DNA from: Blasia pusilla
Taxonomy: Eukaryota > Marchantiophyta > Marchantiopsida > Blasiales
Assembly (NCBI GenBank): GCA_050084515.1
Contig: CM114272.1
Coordinates: forward strand, 14,446,001 to 14,510,000
Direction: 5' to 3'
DNA length: 64,000 nucleotides
Made by a program: the position numbers and the translations under genes. The notes beneath the pieces were generated by a model. The model was not told where the DNA came from. It made no database searches and worked only from the letters and a program-made list of their open reading frames with translations. Positions within the stretch are counted from its first letter, which is position 1. Each line of letters begins with the position of its first letter. Below, piece after piece: positions 1 through 12,307 of the stretch.

Positions 1-1
1 G

Positions 2-364
2 TCTTGGGATGCATTGGAAAAACTATTCCACACATCTACAAAGGCCAGAAAGCTTCAATTTAAACAAAAATTGAACAAAGAGGGGAAAGGATCGCAAAGA
101 ATTAATGACTATATTTTGAGTATCAAACATATTTTTGATCAGTTGAATAAAATTGGAGTGATTGTAGAAGATGATGATCTGATTTTGTTCACTCTTCGAG
201 GCCTTCCAAATGATTACAAGTCTTTTGAGATCTTTATGTATGTAAGAAAGAAGTATCCAATCTATCAAGAGCTAGTCTCACTATTAATATGTGAGAAGAT
301 GCGGCTAGTTGACAGTCGTAGCTCGCCTAGTATACAAGAGAGCGTGTTATTTGCGAGTAATTGA
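2..364 (+). pseudogene. copia gag (UBN2-type) fragment
   Basis: The reading frame entering the window has the plant copia gag pattern: an SWDALEKLF-like start, then a helical segment with LRGLPNDYKSF near its end, the typical L-x-x-LP-x-x-(Y/F)-x-x-F core of UBN2 gag proteins. It stops at about 364. The following 400 bp, where a CCHC nucleocapsid would be expected, holds only broken frames. Gag would form the virus-like particle. The start lies outside the window. Confidence 0.75.
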
Positions 365-1329
365 TCAAACAGAGGCTTCTGTCGTCGTAATGGAAGTTTC
401 CGTCATCATGGTGAATATCAAACATATGGAGGAAGAAGCACTTAACATAACTTCACTTTATCAATTGCGAACCAGTACCATAGAAAATCACAAGGTAGTG
501 ATGGTGGAAATCGTTGGGGTCAAGGTCATCAGTAGAGGGTTCTTGGATCTTGCAATAACTATGTGATAAAGGATCACTATGCAAAGTTTTCTTTTAAGAA
601 GAAATCAGATTTGAGAACGGGAGCCTTACAACAACAAAATTATGTGGAGCAACAATACAAAGGGTAGTATCAAGAATAATAATATTCATAAATTGAGGAG
701 CATCTCTTGGTCATGACTCATCATATGAGAGCAATGGTCAAGAAAGACTCCACAACATATTAATACATCAACTCTAGTGCATCAAATTACATTACCTCAC
801 AAGCCAAAATGGTTTAGTAGTATGGAATCAGTGAAAGATCGTGCAATAGTGCTCATAGGAGATTCTACTGAACATCATATCGCGCATACTGATAAAGTTC
901 CAATAGTATTAGATGATCTTTATATTGTTGGAAATGTTCTTTGTGTTCCTACCATTACAGGAAATTTGATCTTTGGAGGATAGATAGTATAATAGGATTT
1001 TTGTGTGAATTTTCACAAAAATGGTTGTTTAATTGAAACAATGGATGAGCTGACTATGATAGTCAAAGGAACAAGATGTGGGAGAATGTTCAAATTAGAT
1101 GTGTCTATGTGAGAGATTAAGATAGCAATGCATGGTCAAACTAGCCAGCAAGTGATAAATCTAAATATATAGCATAAGAGAATTGAACATATGAATCTTC
1201 AAAGATTACAGAGTCTTCCATCATCTAATCTAGTACTAAGACCTCCTAAATTATCAAGTCATACTATGTGAAAGGTATACGCATACTCTACTAGTCAATT
1301 TGGAAAAAAAGTTAGATCTCCATTTCCAA

Positions 1330-1960
1330 AGCAAGGTAGAAGAGCATCCAAGATATTAGAGTTAATTCACAATGATATGTGGACAACATCCCAACATACC
1401 CTTAGTGGTTGCCAATACTTTTTTTCATTTATTGATGATTTCTCTAGGTGTATTTGTGTATACTTTCTGAAAGACAAGGTTTGAGGTATTCTCAAAGTTC
1501 TAAACATTCAAAATTCTCGTAAAGAAGCAAATTGAAGGACACTTTCTCCAATCGCATTATGATGGAAAAGAAAAGTATATTTCAATAGAATTTGATGATT
1601 ACTTACATCAAAATGGCATCCAAGAACAAGTGACTTGTTGTTACACTCCACAACAAAATGGAGTGGTTGAGAGGAAGAATCAACATATTGTTGAGGCAAG
1701 ACGTGTTATATTGAATGAGAAGAACATGCCTAAATTGTATTGGGCAGAAGCTGTAGCATGCGTACTCTTCTAAATCAACCAAAATCCAACAGTAGGAGAT
1801 CTTGATAAGATTCCATTCGAAATCTTGAGAGGAAGTAAACCTGATTTTTCTTTCGTGAAAGTATTTGGCTGTATTTATTATTTTCATATTCTTTCTATAA
1901 AATATCAAAAATTAGATTTGAAAGATGTATGCTCTCTGGATACGCTGATGGCATAATTAT
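1330..1960 (+). pseudogene. copia integrase core remnant
   Basis: Spread over more than one frame one can read HNDMWTTS (first catalytic Asp region), FFSFIDDFSRC, then PQQNGVVERKNQHI, the usual copia integrase box with the catalytic Glu. The region around the second catalytic Asp (normally S-D-N-G-G-E) reads SHYDGKE, so that Asp appears lost. Stops at several points. Integrase would join element cDNA to chromosomal DNA. Confidence 0.75.
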
Positions 1961-2334
1961 AAGTGTTATATTCCATCCTCTAAGCAACTTATTATTAGTC
2001 ATGATATTTATTTTTAGCTAAAATCATGGTATGCTCCTACTGAGCCTATTCCACCTCTAAACTCATCTGTTGAGAAAGAGAATATGACTATTAAGCAACA
2101 AATATTGCGTTCAAATTCTCCAAATACTAGTATTGGATTATGAGAGATGCTAGATTCTTGAGTTAAATTCTTCAATTCCTAGTCGAAAAGAATACGTGTC
2201 CAATTTTTTGACACTAGTCATAGGCATCCACCTTTAAACAAGAACTTCATAAATCAAGTAGAGTCACAAATCTTGTTCATAGATTCATAAATAAATGATT
2301 CATTGCAATACCTCATACATATATGTTGACTATC

Positions 2335-2819
2335 CTTCAACAATAGAAGCCGAGTAGTTTTGAAGAAGTTGCAAGCAAGGTCGAATGGATTGAAGCTATA
2401 GAGGAAGAGCTTATTGCGTTATGACATCAACAAACTTTAGAGCCGATTGATGTACCTTCCGATAATGAAGCTATTGGTTGCAAAGGTGTTTACAAAGTCA
2501 AGTTCAATCAAGATGGTACATTGAATAAATACAAAGCCAGATTGGTAGCCAAGGGTTGTGCACACCAATATGGCATCAATTATGAGGAGAATTTTAGACT
2601 TGTTGCAAAGATGCCAACTATGAGAACAGTGGTTGCACTTGTAGTAGGTACAAAGTGGAGATTACCTCATATGGAAGGTCTCGAATGCCTTCTTGAATAA
2701 AAATCTATTTGAGGAGATATACATAACTCAACCACATGTATATGAAGATCCAAAGTTTCCATTCCGCGTATCCAGGTTAAGGAAATCTTTATACGGGCTC
2801 AAGCAAGCTCCAAGAGAGC
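2335..2819 (+). pseudogene. copia reverse transcriptase, N-terminal part
   Basis: The translation contains YKARLVAKGCAHQYGINY and, near the end, SLYGLKQAPRE, both standard landmarks of copia RT. The domain should continue through YVDD and about 200 further residues. Instead the sequence turns into a (GCGTC)n array directly after LKQAPRE, so the catalytic half is missing. Frame breaks occur before this too. Confidence 0.8.
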
Positions 2820-2914
2820 GTTGCGTCGCGTCGCGTCGCGTCGCGTCGCGTCGCGTCGCGTCGCGTCGCGTCGCGTCGTCGCGTCGCGTCGCGTCGCGTC
2901 GCGTCGCGTCGCGT

Positions 2915-2945
<31 letters not shown>

Positions 2946-2972
2946 TCGCGTCGCGCGTCGCGTCGCGTCGCG

Positions 2973-3008
<36 letters not shown>

Positions 3009-3066
3009 TCGCGTCGCGTCGCGTCGCGTCGCGTGCGTCGCGTCGCGTCGCGTCGCGTCGCTCGCG
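2820..3066. repeat. (GCGTC)n pentanucleotide array
   Basis: About 247 bp of GCGTC units with a few one-to-three-base phase slips (near 2877, 2941-2956 and 2970-2980). It is very GC-rich in an AT-rich setting and sits exactly where the copia RT breaks off. The long Arg/Ala/Ser-rich open frames across it on both strands come only from the repeat. Confidence 0.95.
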
Positions 3067-3081
3067 TCAGGCAGGCAGGCA

Positions 3082-3260
3082 GTGTGCTTGATGCTACTAA
3101 TATTGTCTACATCTATTACACTAGGTCTTAAGTTACTAACACCAATCTCAACAAGTAATCGATGAAGCCACATAACCTTACATATTGCATTGATTGCTCC
3201 TCTCTACTCAACCTCTATTGAAGATAAACCAAGTATAGATTGCTTCTTTGAAACCCAACT
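3082..3260 (-). pseudogene. inverted fragment of copia RNase H
   Basis: Read on the minus strand this is the copia RNase H segment: ISWVSKKQ, then EVE-x-RGAINAICK, then MWLHRLLVEIGVSNL. The plus-strand RNase H that follows starts at about 3262, so the two RNase H pieces lie head to head. They differ at many bases, so this is not a fresh inversion copy of the neighbouring sequence. Confidence 0.7.
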
Positions 3261-3261
3261 T

Positions 3262-3672
3262 ATAACTAATAGACATTCAACGTCTGGTTTTTCATTTACC
3301 TTAGGGTCGCAGTTATATGTTGGGCTCCAAAGAAGCAACTACAATTGTTTTCTCTTATACAGAGATTGAGTATAGAGGAGCAACCAATGCAGCATCTAAG
3401 GCAGTATGGTTTCATCGATTACTTGTTGAAATTCATAGTAATAACTTAGGACCTAGTATAATATATGCAAACAAAATTAGTACCATCAAGCTTGCTAACT
3501 ACCATGTATTTTATGCTCGAACAAAACATGTTGAGACACATTCCCATTTTATCAAAGAGAAAGTGTTTGCATGAGAAAATCAATCTTGTATATATAGATA
3601 CAAATGAGCAAATTGTTGATATCTTTTCAAAGGCATTGTCTAGAGATAAGTTTAAGACATCGATAAAAACTT
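3262..3672 (+). pseudogene. copia RNase H fragment
   Basis: In two frames one reads TNRHSTSGFSFTLG, then TEIEYRGATNAASKAVWFHRL and HVETHSHFIKEK, the standard copia RNase H sequence ending in DIFSKALSRDKF. Frameshifts are present near 3320 and 3570. It is followed by the polypurine tract. Confidence 0.8.
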
Positions 3673-3960
3673 GAGGGGAGCATTGAAGACTGAGTTATAA
3701 GCAAGCTCATCGCACATCCGAGCTCCTACATTTGATTCTCATAAGAAATAGGAAAAACTTAATCTTTGTTAGTTAGTTAAGCACAATTATCTTAATTAGG
3801 GCTACTTAATAGTAATTAGTCTAACTGGAGACTATGATTAGGATTACGATTAGCCTTGCTTATATATACCCTATAAAAAAAAAATTCTCCATGATGTCGT
3901 GTGAATGAAAGAATCATATCCTATTAATTCTGCTTCTTTAGCAATTTTTTTACACTTATC
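3673..3960 (+). repeat. copia polypurine tract and 3' LTR remnant
   Basis: The purine run GAGGGGAG at about 3673-3680 precedes CATTGAAGACTGAG. The same layout (GGGGGAG, then ATTGAAGATTGAG) is seen at 24752-24770. Both LTRs share TTAGTTAGTTAAGCAC-like and CTCCATG-like segments. A TATA-like stretch TATATATA is at 3861-3868. The right LTR edge is uncertain. Confidence 0.7.
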
Positions 3961-4259
3961 TCATTTTATCACATCTACTTATGATCTCATCCTTATCTTA
4001 TTTTTTACCAACCTATGAGCCAACTTTCATTTTTTTAACAAGTTATTTTTCTACTTTATTTTTTGGTTGGTTATTTCTCACTTATGGGCTATATAGTATC
4101 AACTCTTAATAAACCATTACTAACAAAGGATAGTTCTAGGTCCCCTCTAATGGGTTTATCTCAACCCCACATCTATATGGCTCAATCGCTCTTACAACAC
4201 GCTAAATCACCATATCAACAACCTCTACCTAATCCGCACTCCATATAAATCTCATACTA
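3961..4259. other. intergenic, nothing recognised
   Basis: Pyrimidine-rich sequence with short open frames only. I see no domain, repeat or RNA gene. It may be decayed flank of the neighbouring elements. Confidence 0.4.
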
Positions 4260-5030
4260 GGGTAATCCTCTTCCGTATTCTAATACGACGTACATGTTGA
4301 AGCTAAAATAGCTACTACCGACTTCATGTTTGCTATTGACTGCGCTATCATCGCGGCAACAATCCTCCATGTCACTTATTGGTAGTTGAACTCTACCACC
4401 ATGGTCATCAACTACTTCATCTCCACTAACGCTCTTGTTCCGAGGCCCTCGACCTACCTCTAGACGTATCTATGATCGAAAATCAAAACACCTAGCTTCG
4501 TGTACACATATCAATGAAAATGGTGACAATCCGACTATGGTGAAGCCATCCTAAGTGGCTCCTAGACAATCGGAAGCGCTTTCAACCCTCTACCACGTTG
4601 TGGCCAATTCGATTACATGTGGGACTGATCACACATCCCACATACCAAAGCTTATCATTGCTGGCCAATGTATGTTGGTGTGGATTGTTGCCTCATGGGC
4701 TCACAATTCCTCCCTCCTTTCTAGGCATGTCGGCCCACTCTATGGTACCGATGCATATTGGAGCACATGTAGGCCGGGCTACTCCCATCCGAAGATCCAT
4801 TCACTCTCGACGAAATCCTGTGGTCACCACTTGCTCCTCGCAAATGTTGAATTCAATTCGCGTAGACAACTCGAAGGCCCCTTCAATATGGGCTTCGCAA
4901 TTTGAAGCGACATCACATCCCTTGTTCTCCTCTACGTCTTTCGACCCAGAATATTTAACTACTTGTGGCTCAATCACTCTGTCAGAGGCAATGATCAATC
5001 ATCATTTGTGTGAATCCCTCCTATAGACTC
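4260..5030 (-). pseudogene. ancient gypsy gag relic, same superfamily as copies A and E
   Basis: The segment around 4450-4900 aligns by eye with the gag/zinc-knuckle region of copy A (18980-19530). The same order of blocks is seen: the Arg/Gly-rich tail, the stretch opposite GPSSVAPEQSEAL (here MAPRQSEAL), a site for 'GTG GGA ... CAC ATC' and the GFRRE/GFSRE region. Divergence is high and no frame is open, so it is a very old insertion. Confidence 0.55.
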
Positions 5031-5039
5031 GTATGAATG

Positions 5040-5410
5040 CCTCCTATTGACATCCACCCTCTACCTTAAGGAAATCCAAACTCTAATACTCAAGCTCTAC
5101 CACACACTAAGCAAGAAAAATGTTCAAAAGGCTCAACACGAGCAAGTTTGTTTGTGAAAGCTCTCTCTTATTCCCTTGCCATGAGGCAGAATTTTCCCCC
5201 AAAAATTAACCTCCTAATGATAATCTAAATGCATAGGTTTGTTTCGGAAAATAGCAAAAGAGGAGCCTTGTAAAAAACAACGATTCTTATGTGATATATT
5301 TTACCAATCTCATTTGACACCTCTAAACAAAATGACGCCCAAATATTTCGTCAACCCTCTATGTCATCGACACATAAAAACTGTCCATGTCGGCTAACTA
5401 AGATATGACA
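5040..5410 (-). repeat. decayed LTR of the DNMT-gypsy family
   Basis: Reading toward higher coordinates, CATCCACCCTCTACC-like and GGAAATCC-like blocks near 5055, and TCGGCTAACTAAGATATGACA at 5392-5412, match in order the LTR at 15384-15838 (TCGGCTACTCAGATGTGACA at its outer end). It is adjacent to the old gag relic and has the same orientation. Confidence 0.5.
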
Positions 5411-6700
5411 TCTTTCATAGTGAACACTTGTCCTCATAAGACATACTCGCATGGAATTTGATCCTCTTTTAGTGAAGACCATATACCATTTGCTTTAGAT
5501 TCAAGATTGGTGGCATTATTTGTCAATTGATCTTCAACAATTTCCGATAAGATGAATAATTTCTTTTGGAAGGCAAACATCATTCAGTACTCCAACACCA
5601 CATTTGCATCCTCTGACAGAAATGGGATTTGGATATGGTTGGAGGATGGCCTTTACGTTGGTAAGGTGGAGCATTACAAGAAGGATTCAATTGGTGGTTT
5701 GCTATGACAAATCCTGTGTCATAAATACAATACATGTCTTGATCAAGTATTGAATTACACAAACACACCCCAAAGGCACACAAGGCATTTTCTCTCACAT
5801 GCATGACCTATGTGAGAGAGAGAACGCCGTTGCCCTCCGGCGCAAAACCCAACCAAGAGAACTTATCCACAACCAGATATGCCGCCTAATGCAACACACC
5901 TTCGGGATGCAGTAAGATATACACAAGATAAACGAACACAAAAGAAGCCTACAAATTCAAATCCAGTAGTGAAAAAATACCATGGGCACCAATGACAAGG
6001 GTTAAGATAGTTGAAGCTAACAGTCATATACATAGGTCATGAATGCGTGCGGCAAAGTACCATCAGCTGCTCATAGTGCTTGTTATTCCTTTTCCACCCA
6101 ATCCACCAACTGAGCTTGTCCTACGAGTTCATACACGAAGAGAAGACACAAATGTTGGCTTGTTGCACTGGAAAGAAACCCAAGGAGACCAAAGGACTCG
6201 AAAGTAAAGGGGAAAGGACGAAAAAAAAAACAAGCAAAAAGAGAGATTCAAACACGAACAAATCCATCAGCCAACTATCCAAATAAAGCCCACGTGGTTA
6301 GAAGAGATTGAACGACATCCACACAAGCTCTAGAACTCTCTTGGACAAAAGACTTGGTCCTTGTCACTTCAAGCCAATATCCTTGAAGCCACAAATTTTT
6401 AGTCCAATTGGACAACTCCTTGTGGTGACTAAACTTGTGTCCGCAAAAAGTACAAATTAACCCACCAAAAGGATGAGAAGTTAGCCCCTCCTTAGCTGGA
6501 CCACTTTTATCTAGCCTTTCTTAGACAGATCAAAATCTTGTATACAAACCTGAATAATTGTGACTACTTCGAGATTTGAGGCCATCACTAGCAAGTCTAC
6601 TAAGTAAATGTGGTCACTTGCAAGTCTACCGAGTCTATGTGGCCATTACCAGATGAAGAAAACAAGTCCCAACTTATATGGTTGCAGACAATGAAGCTAT
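5411..6700. other. intergenic, nothing recognised
   Basis: Mixed-composition DNA with only short open frames. No domain or repeat was recognised. The last part probably includes the transcript end of the chorismate synthase gene. Confidence 0.4.
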
Positions 6701-6891
6701 CAGAAAAAATAAATAATTGGAAGATCTACGTCCAAGATTTTAGAGTCTTCATACCAAGGTCGTACTTTGCATATTCTAATGACAGATTTTGTGCCTATCC
6801 TTAAGGCAAATTCATGGTTGCCAGAGAAACCTTTCTGCGATGCATACCTCTTTTGCACAACTTCTTCATGGAACATCTATACCAATTTCTT

Positions 6892-9800
6892 CTATGATTC
6901 ACTGTACATAGCAGCTTCTTCCATTGGAGTCGGTGCTCGCTTCACTGACGTCGAGCTTCCCTGTAAAACAGGATCTGCAGGAAAGAGCTGACATTGTGCA
7001 TAGTTTTGAAGCAATTGATCCGCCAGCACAAGAGCCACCATGGCTTCCACCATAGGCACCGCTGGGTTCATCACAAACCACAATAAACTTAGTCCAGGCT
7101 CCAGCTTTGCGTACTTTGTTTTCTGGTTGCCGTTACCACGCTATACTTCTCGGATATTAACTACTATGTTGCTTTTTTCAATCTGTAGAATGTATATATA
7201 TCTTCAATTGGTCTCTACATTATTTGCATTTGAGTTACTTTTAACATGTAAGATGAAAGCAAATGGCCAAATACCTCGAGGAACAACACATGGATCATGA
7301 CGACCTCGTGCTTTCAGTTCAGTCTCCTGCTTATCTCGTGTGACCGTTTTTTGAGTACTCTGCACAAAATACCAAGTAAACCATGAGAACTTTTAAGCAT
7401 CTGCGTTTCTGCAGACCTGAAAGATCAAAGATCAGAAATGTCCACAAACAAGCCCCAGAAATTGCTTTCATTGATCTCTTATCTAATCCTTACTTTCTGC
7501 TGTATGCCCAATCTCAGCAGATGTATATATACACAGATAGGTGTATTCCTTAAAGCACTAATGGAGTGTGGAGAACAAAATGTTGGGTCAGATAATTGGT
7601 AGGATTCTTACAGTTATAGTTGAAGTTGGCTTGAATGCGATTCTCATGACTATGGTCTCTCCATTTGAAATACCACCCTGCACACCAACTCGTAGCATCT
7701 TTCAGCACAGCTGGGACGAGTATCCCTAAAATTATAAAAAACACCTTTCAATAACTCTAGGAAATATTACCAGCCTCAACAACCACATTTCTCTCAAGAA
7801 TACCTGAATACCACCCGACCTATTTGTACGGGTACGTATCTGTCCTGCTTCATCAACATAGAATTCATCATTGTGTTCAGATCCTGTCATGAGAGAACCT
7901 GCAATCAAGTATACATACAAGCAGTGAGTGTCTGGGTAAGGAGGTGAGCATTAGATCTCCTCATGGGCGCCGCACATCTAGCAAGTGTGGGCAAAATGAG
8001 CAAGAATATTCAACTCTGGCTAACAGGTGCTTGTAAAATCCATGGCATTTGACCCCATCACCATACCAGAAAATCCGCTCCCAATCTCAAATCCCTTTGT
8101 CGCAGGTAGAGACATGACTGCTTTAGCTAGCTCTGCCTCAAGCTTGTCAAAAACTGGTGAGCCAAGACCCTGAATAGTAAGCAAGAATTAATCGGTCCAT
8201 TAGCACATTCACACTTTGGTGGCAGTTTTCAGTTTCTGCGCCTGTTGAAAGTCCTGAAATCATCCAAGTGCTGTTGAACCATCCTGTCTATGTTTTCACG
8301 AGAACAATTCAGAATATTCAAACCGTACTAATATCGTTGATAAAGTTAACTGTCAATGTCACAAGGGATGCTCCGACCATTGAACAGGAAGTCCCGAGTC
8401 CTAAAACTTGCAAATTCCATGTTAAGCTTCAATCATACATACCCGAGGAACATTTCTGGCTATGCAAGTCACAACCCCTCCAACAGAGTCTCCTTTCACT
8501 CGGACTTTATCGATAGCCGCGATCATCTTCAGCGCCCACTCGGAATCAGGACACCGACAAATATTGCTCTCAATCTGCAATCATTATTTGCTGATAGTGA
8601 GCATGGTATCTCCAGGTAATAATTGTTCGTCATGTACCAAGAGATTTTTTCAGGTTCATGATAGTTCTGAGATGCCAAAGTAATAGTTTAGAATAATTGC
8701 ATGAAAAGTCTTTTCATAACCTGCTCCATGGATAGTTTTTCATGATCTACAACTCCCTCAGGTAATTCCACTTCATGAACTCTGGAAACATAGGCAAGGA
8801 CCTGGAAGGAAAAACGAACAGATTATTAAAATCCAAATCCAATTTTTGCAAAGTTTCTCTAGGGAAGAAAGACCAGATGGCCAGAGAGACTTCTCCACTT
8901 TCCTTCACTTCTACTCTGTGACATTGAGTCACTTTGAGGAAAATGTGTCCTTCAAATGAACAACCATACTTGCACCTCACCCCATTAAAAATAAACACTC
9001 GTCTCAGCTTTCCATGCCGTATACTCACTTGAGTCCCAGTGTGCACTTCTAACAACTTCTTCGCTACAGCACCAGCTGCAACTCGTCCAATCGTTTCCCT
9101 GGCTGATGATCGACCCCCGCCCTGAAAAATGTGTGAGCCCACATTACCATAGGAAGACATCTGAAGTTATACATGTTCAAAAATCCGGGAACTACCAGCA
9201 TCTTTTGAGAACCAGTGTGATTAAACCCAAACTCAGGACCTCCTGATCACGCAAGACATCATTCTGTAAATCTGACAGGTGGCAACTCAGAGTATTTCAC
9301 ACCTGAACAGCTCGGACTCCATATTTGAAGTCATAGGTTGCATCTGCATGAGAGGGTCGGTATGCAATTGACATTTCCTGGTAATCCTGCATATGAAATG
9401 TCCAAGAAACTTCAAGACATGTCCAACTCGCTCAAGTGATCATAATCAATTTCTACTATTGTGGAACTCTAAGTTTGGAAACTCAAAGGCCCACATAACG
9501 AAGAAGAATGAATAAGTTGAGCCTAACACTGACCCCTCCTCGTTGATCTGTGTTTGGCACAGCAACAGCAATAGGGGTTCCAAGTGTGAGACCTGCATGC
9601 CAAAACGAGTGAAATGGTCATTGAACAACACATCTCGGCCGAATACACAAATGTTGCAGTGACTGAGTAACATACGGTATATCAGACAGAGACGTCAGCA
9701 AATTGGAAGTCTCTGAAACGAAATTGCTGAACAAATCATGGATTCCAGGAGCACGAGTTGAGTCCTGTATGCTCACCATCGGCGACTCCCGACAAAATTT

Positions 9801-10894
9801 TGCAAGTATCTGTCTCCTTGCGAGGAGTTGTAATCCTGCTTTGGCCTGGCCTTCTGCATTATCAGCACAAACCGCCCCAAAGAACGATACATACCTTCAA
9901 AATCGTGTAGTTTGAAACTCGCTACGAGAGGAGCTGATTCAACTAAGGTAAACAACAAACTGGTCTACCCTCAATTATCGACTTGCACCCATTACCAACC
10001 GTTTACACAAACAGGTTACAGTAATATGATCCTTCCTTTACTCTTATCCCTCCTCTCGTATTGCTTCTTCACTTTCACCAAAAGAAGAAGAAAAAATATC
10101 CGAATCTAGGGACAATTACGAACGTGCATAATCCCCAGTTTCTACACTCGACCAAAGGGGAGAGGTAAATTTGGCGAAAAAAAATTGAAATCATTTTGCA
10201 CAACAAACCTTCGGTCCAGCTCAAATTGCATGTCAACCTCCGTCAAGGGTAATCTGGGAGGGCATCCATCAATTATGCATCCTACGCCTCCACCGTGAGA
10301 TTCTCCGTAAGTTGTCACACGGAAGACGTTCCCGAAGGTATTACCCACGCCAGCACACACTTCTGCGATCGCATATGCGGTCCACGTTAATGACTCTTGA
10401 TAATTCGCACAAGCATCCAATAGCACTTAAAGCCACGAACCACGATAGCAACCTTAGAGTAACCAAACAAAATGAGAGATCGACGTGTTCACGTAGAAAG
10501 CGGTTCAATTGCGGAGGAAAACCGAAAGCAGTCAAGATTTGAACCCAGATTGCAACTTGCCGAACGATCTCTCACATGCATTTACAATTTCTAGCCAGAC
10601 TCCCACACATGCTTAGGGAGGAATCTACCAACAACGCGGTCTGAAGCGGCGCATTTCAGGGAAAACTACCGAGCGAGAAAAATGGTCAAGACATGCGAGG
10701 CGTGGCAATGGCAATCGAGAGAAATGTTTTTTCTTACTAAGCCTGCGCGAAACGGATTTTGATGCTGTGGTTGCAGTGAAGCGAGTCAAGTCCACTCTGC
10801 GAACGCGAAGTCCTTCGCCATCCAAAATCTCATATCGTTCCTTTGGATTGCAAATCGCAGACTCGACAATTCGTCCACCTGCTAGAGTGTTCAT
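6892..10894 (-). CDS. chorismate synthase, plastid-targeted, 13 exons, 451 aa
   Basis: Converts 5-enolpyruvylshikimate-3-phosphate to chorismate, the last shikimate-pathway step, using reduced FMN; in plants it acts in plastids. Exons on the minus strand: 10894-10738, 10362-10209, 9853-9777, 9592-9534, 9386-9303, 9121-9029, 8801-8721, 8574-8443, 8169-8067, 7898-7804, 7677-7612, 7359-7275, 7061-6892. All introns are GT-AG and the sum, 1356 nt, is in frame. Motifs: [20 protein letters not shown] (first His), [14 protein letters not shown] (second His), [26 protein letters not shown] and [11 protein letters not shown]. The first about 52 residues are basic and Ser/Thr-rich, acidic residues few near the cut, and lead into [11 protein letters not shown], as expected of a transit peptide. 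I chose the ATG at 10894; another in-frame start lies upstream at 11008. The C-terminal tail after LFPADP is about 25 residues. No defect is seen, so it is probably functional. Confidence 0.95.
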
Positions 10895-11830
10895 TGTTTC
10901 CTGCTTCCGCCACGACCCGGAACAAGATCTGAGCCACGCCTCTTCCACAAAAGTGCACAAGCAGACGATGATGATTGGTGTGGCAAATAATGAACGAAGT
11001 GCGAGCACAAGTGACTTCCCGAAATGAGAACTCAGGATCGTCTCATGTCACAAGACGGGCAGGTCATCAGGTTGTCAGTCAGGTCAGCTGTGGACCGAAG
11101 ACACAGCTGCATCCAGCATCCCAACCAGTAGTCCGCAAGCCGCCCTACAACTACAAACAGGCCTCTGGTCTCGGGGAACAACCAAATCGAAGTTGATTAC
11201 GCTGGTATCAACTCTAAATTATCCCCCAAATTCAATTTGCAATCTAACTCCCGCCCCACTATAGCAAGTACAGCAGTGCCGATTACCCTCAATCCTGACA
11301 GCAACGTTCCACCAGCACCTTCGCTCTTTCTAACGCACCCAGCATTACGCCAACCCCTTCCCCTCCGCTCTCTCCGCCTCTCCTCTTCCGCTGCTCTCTC
11401 GTGGTTGAGTCCACACTGCGGTGCGATCGAGGTGATTCCTCCCGCGCTAAGCGCGGTTTGGCACACGGTTCAAACAACGCACGGCGCTGGCGTGACCAGG
11501 TCCAAGGCAGCAGTAGGTGCGCAGTGCAGCAGCCGCGCACATCTATCACGTTTTGGCCAGGGCAGGTCTCGGGAGTGGGACACGTCTTGGTGACTCATCC
11601 ACCAACAGGTGCATTTGGTCCAGTCAACTGTGGTGCTCCACAGTAGTACACCAACAACGTAGCGAATTTGGCTAGCGCCGGAAACGTCCACGACTGAAAT
11701 GAAACCAGTGTGCGGCCTTGAGAAACGGGGAATTTGACAGGATTGGTTAGATGGTAAGAAAAAAAACAACTAGTGAATATAGAGGCCGTAAAGAGTAGGG
11801 ATAGATGTGAAAATGTGTCCCCGTGTCATC
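10895..11830. other. 5' flank of chorismate synthase; pyrimidine-rich block
   Basis: This stretch holds the likely promoter and 5' UTR of chorismate synthase. A C/T-rich block lies at about 11340-11400. Several open frames of 80-127 codons overlap on both strands, but none has a recognisable domain and they look like composition effects. No clear TATA box could be assigned. Confidence 0.4.
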
Positions 11831-12216
11831 TACGTACTAGCCGGTGCCCATGCTCATCACCGGTGAGAGATTAGCCCAAGAAGACAAAAGCTCCGATGTT
11901 TTAAGACGGTTACACATTTCAATCACAGGAAAGAGCGACACGTGTGAATTAACTACAAGCCAAAAATGACGGGTGTCATGAGGAGGGATGCCACCCGCTG
12001 TAAGGACATTCTCCCATAATAATGTAGATTTCAATGTGTAGCTAGTTTTTCCGAGAACAGGCACTTTTCGATGTTTGTTTCGGAAAGCTTCAATTTTTCC
12101 AACTAGAAAGTTTTTGCCCGTGGTATCGTGCGCATACATATCGCTACACAACATACATCTCTGGTCATATCTACACCACACGACACCGATCTTCCCCACA
12201 CACGGGTCGATCCACA
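11831..12216. other. 3' flank/tail of copy B
   Basis: Beyond the polypurine tract the expected TGTCACATC LTR start is not seen. A block at 12125-12160 (GTGCGCATACATATCGCTAC) is repeated at 28611-28646 next to the gypsy RT fragment F, so it probably belongs to the 3' end of this family. The rest is unrecognised. Confidence 0.4.
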
Positions 12217-12307
12217 CATGTAAATAAAAAACTCATACATATATATGGAGATCACACAACCGCCCCCCTAGCTCGCAGTTGGATCCCCCAACTCCAGATA
12301 GAAAATA

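Larger units (their letters stand above)
1..3960 (+). mobile_element. Degenerate Ty1/copia LTR retrotransposon 1, 5' end outside the window
   Basis: The order gag, integrase, reverse transcriptase, RNase H, polypurine tract, LTR is the copia order (integrase before RT). Many stops and frameshifts break every domain, so it is not active. The left LTR lies outside the window. The RT is interrupted by a pentanucleotide array and an inverted RNase H fragment. The RNase H and LTR resemble the copia relic at 23.6-25.0 kb, so both belong to one family. Confidence 0.85.

Noticed and set aside
2693-3173. Long Arg/Ala/Ser-rich open frames on both strands
   Set aside because: They are translations of the (GCGTC)n array; five-base units give open frames in several phases.
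10142-10426. Chorismate synthase starting in the frame at 10426
   Set aside because: The upstream codons are intron; an acceptor at 10363 joins in frame to an ATG-containing transit-peptide exon ending at 10738.
11237-11769. Four overlapping open frames of 80-120 codons
   Set aside because: Mutually overlapping on both strands in a pyrimidine-rich block beside the chorismate synthase promoter; no domain.
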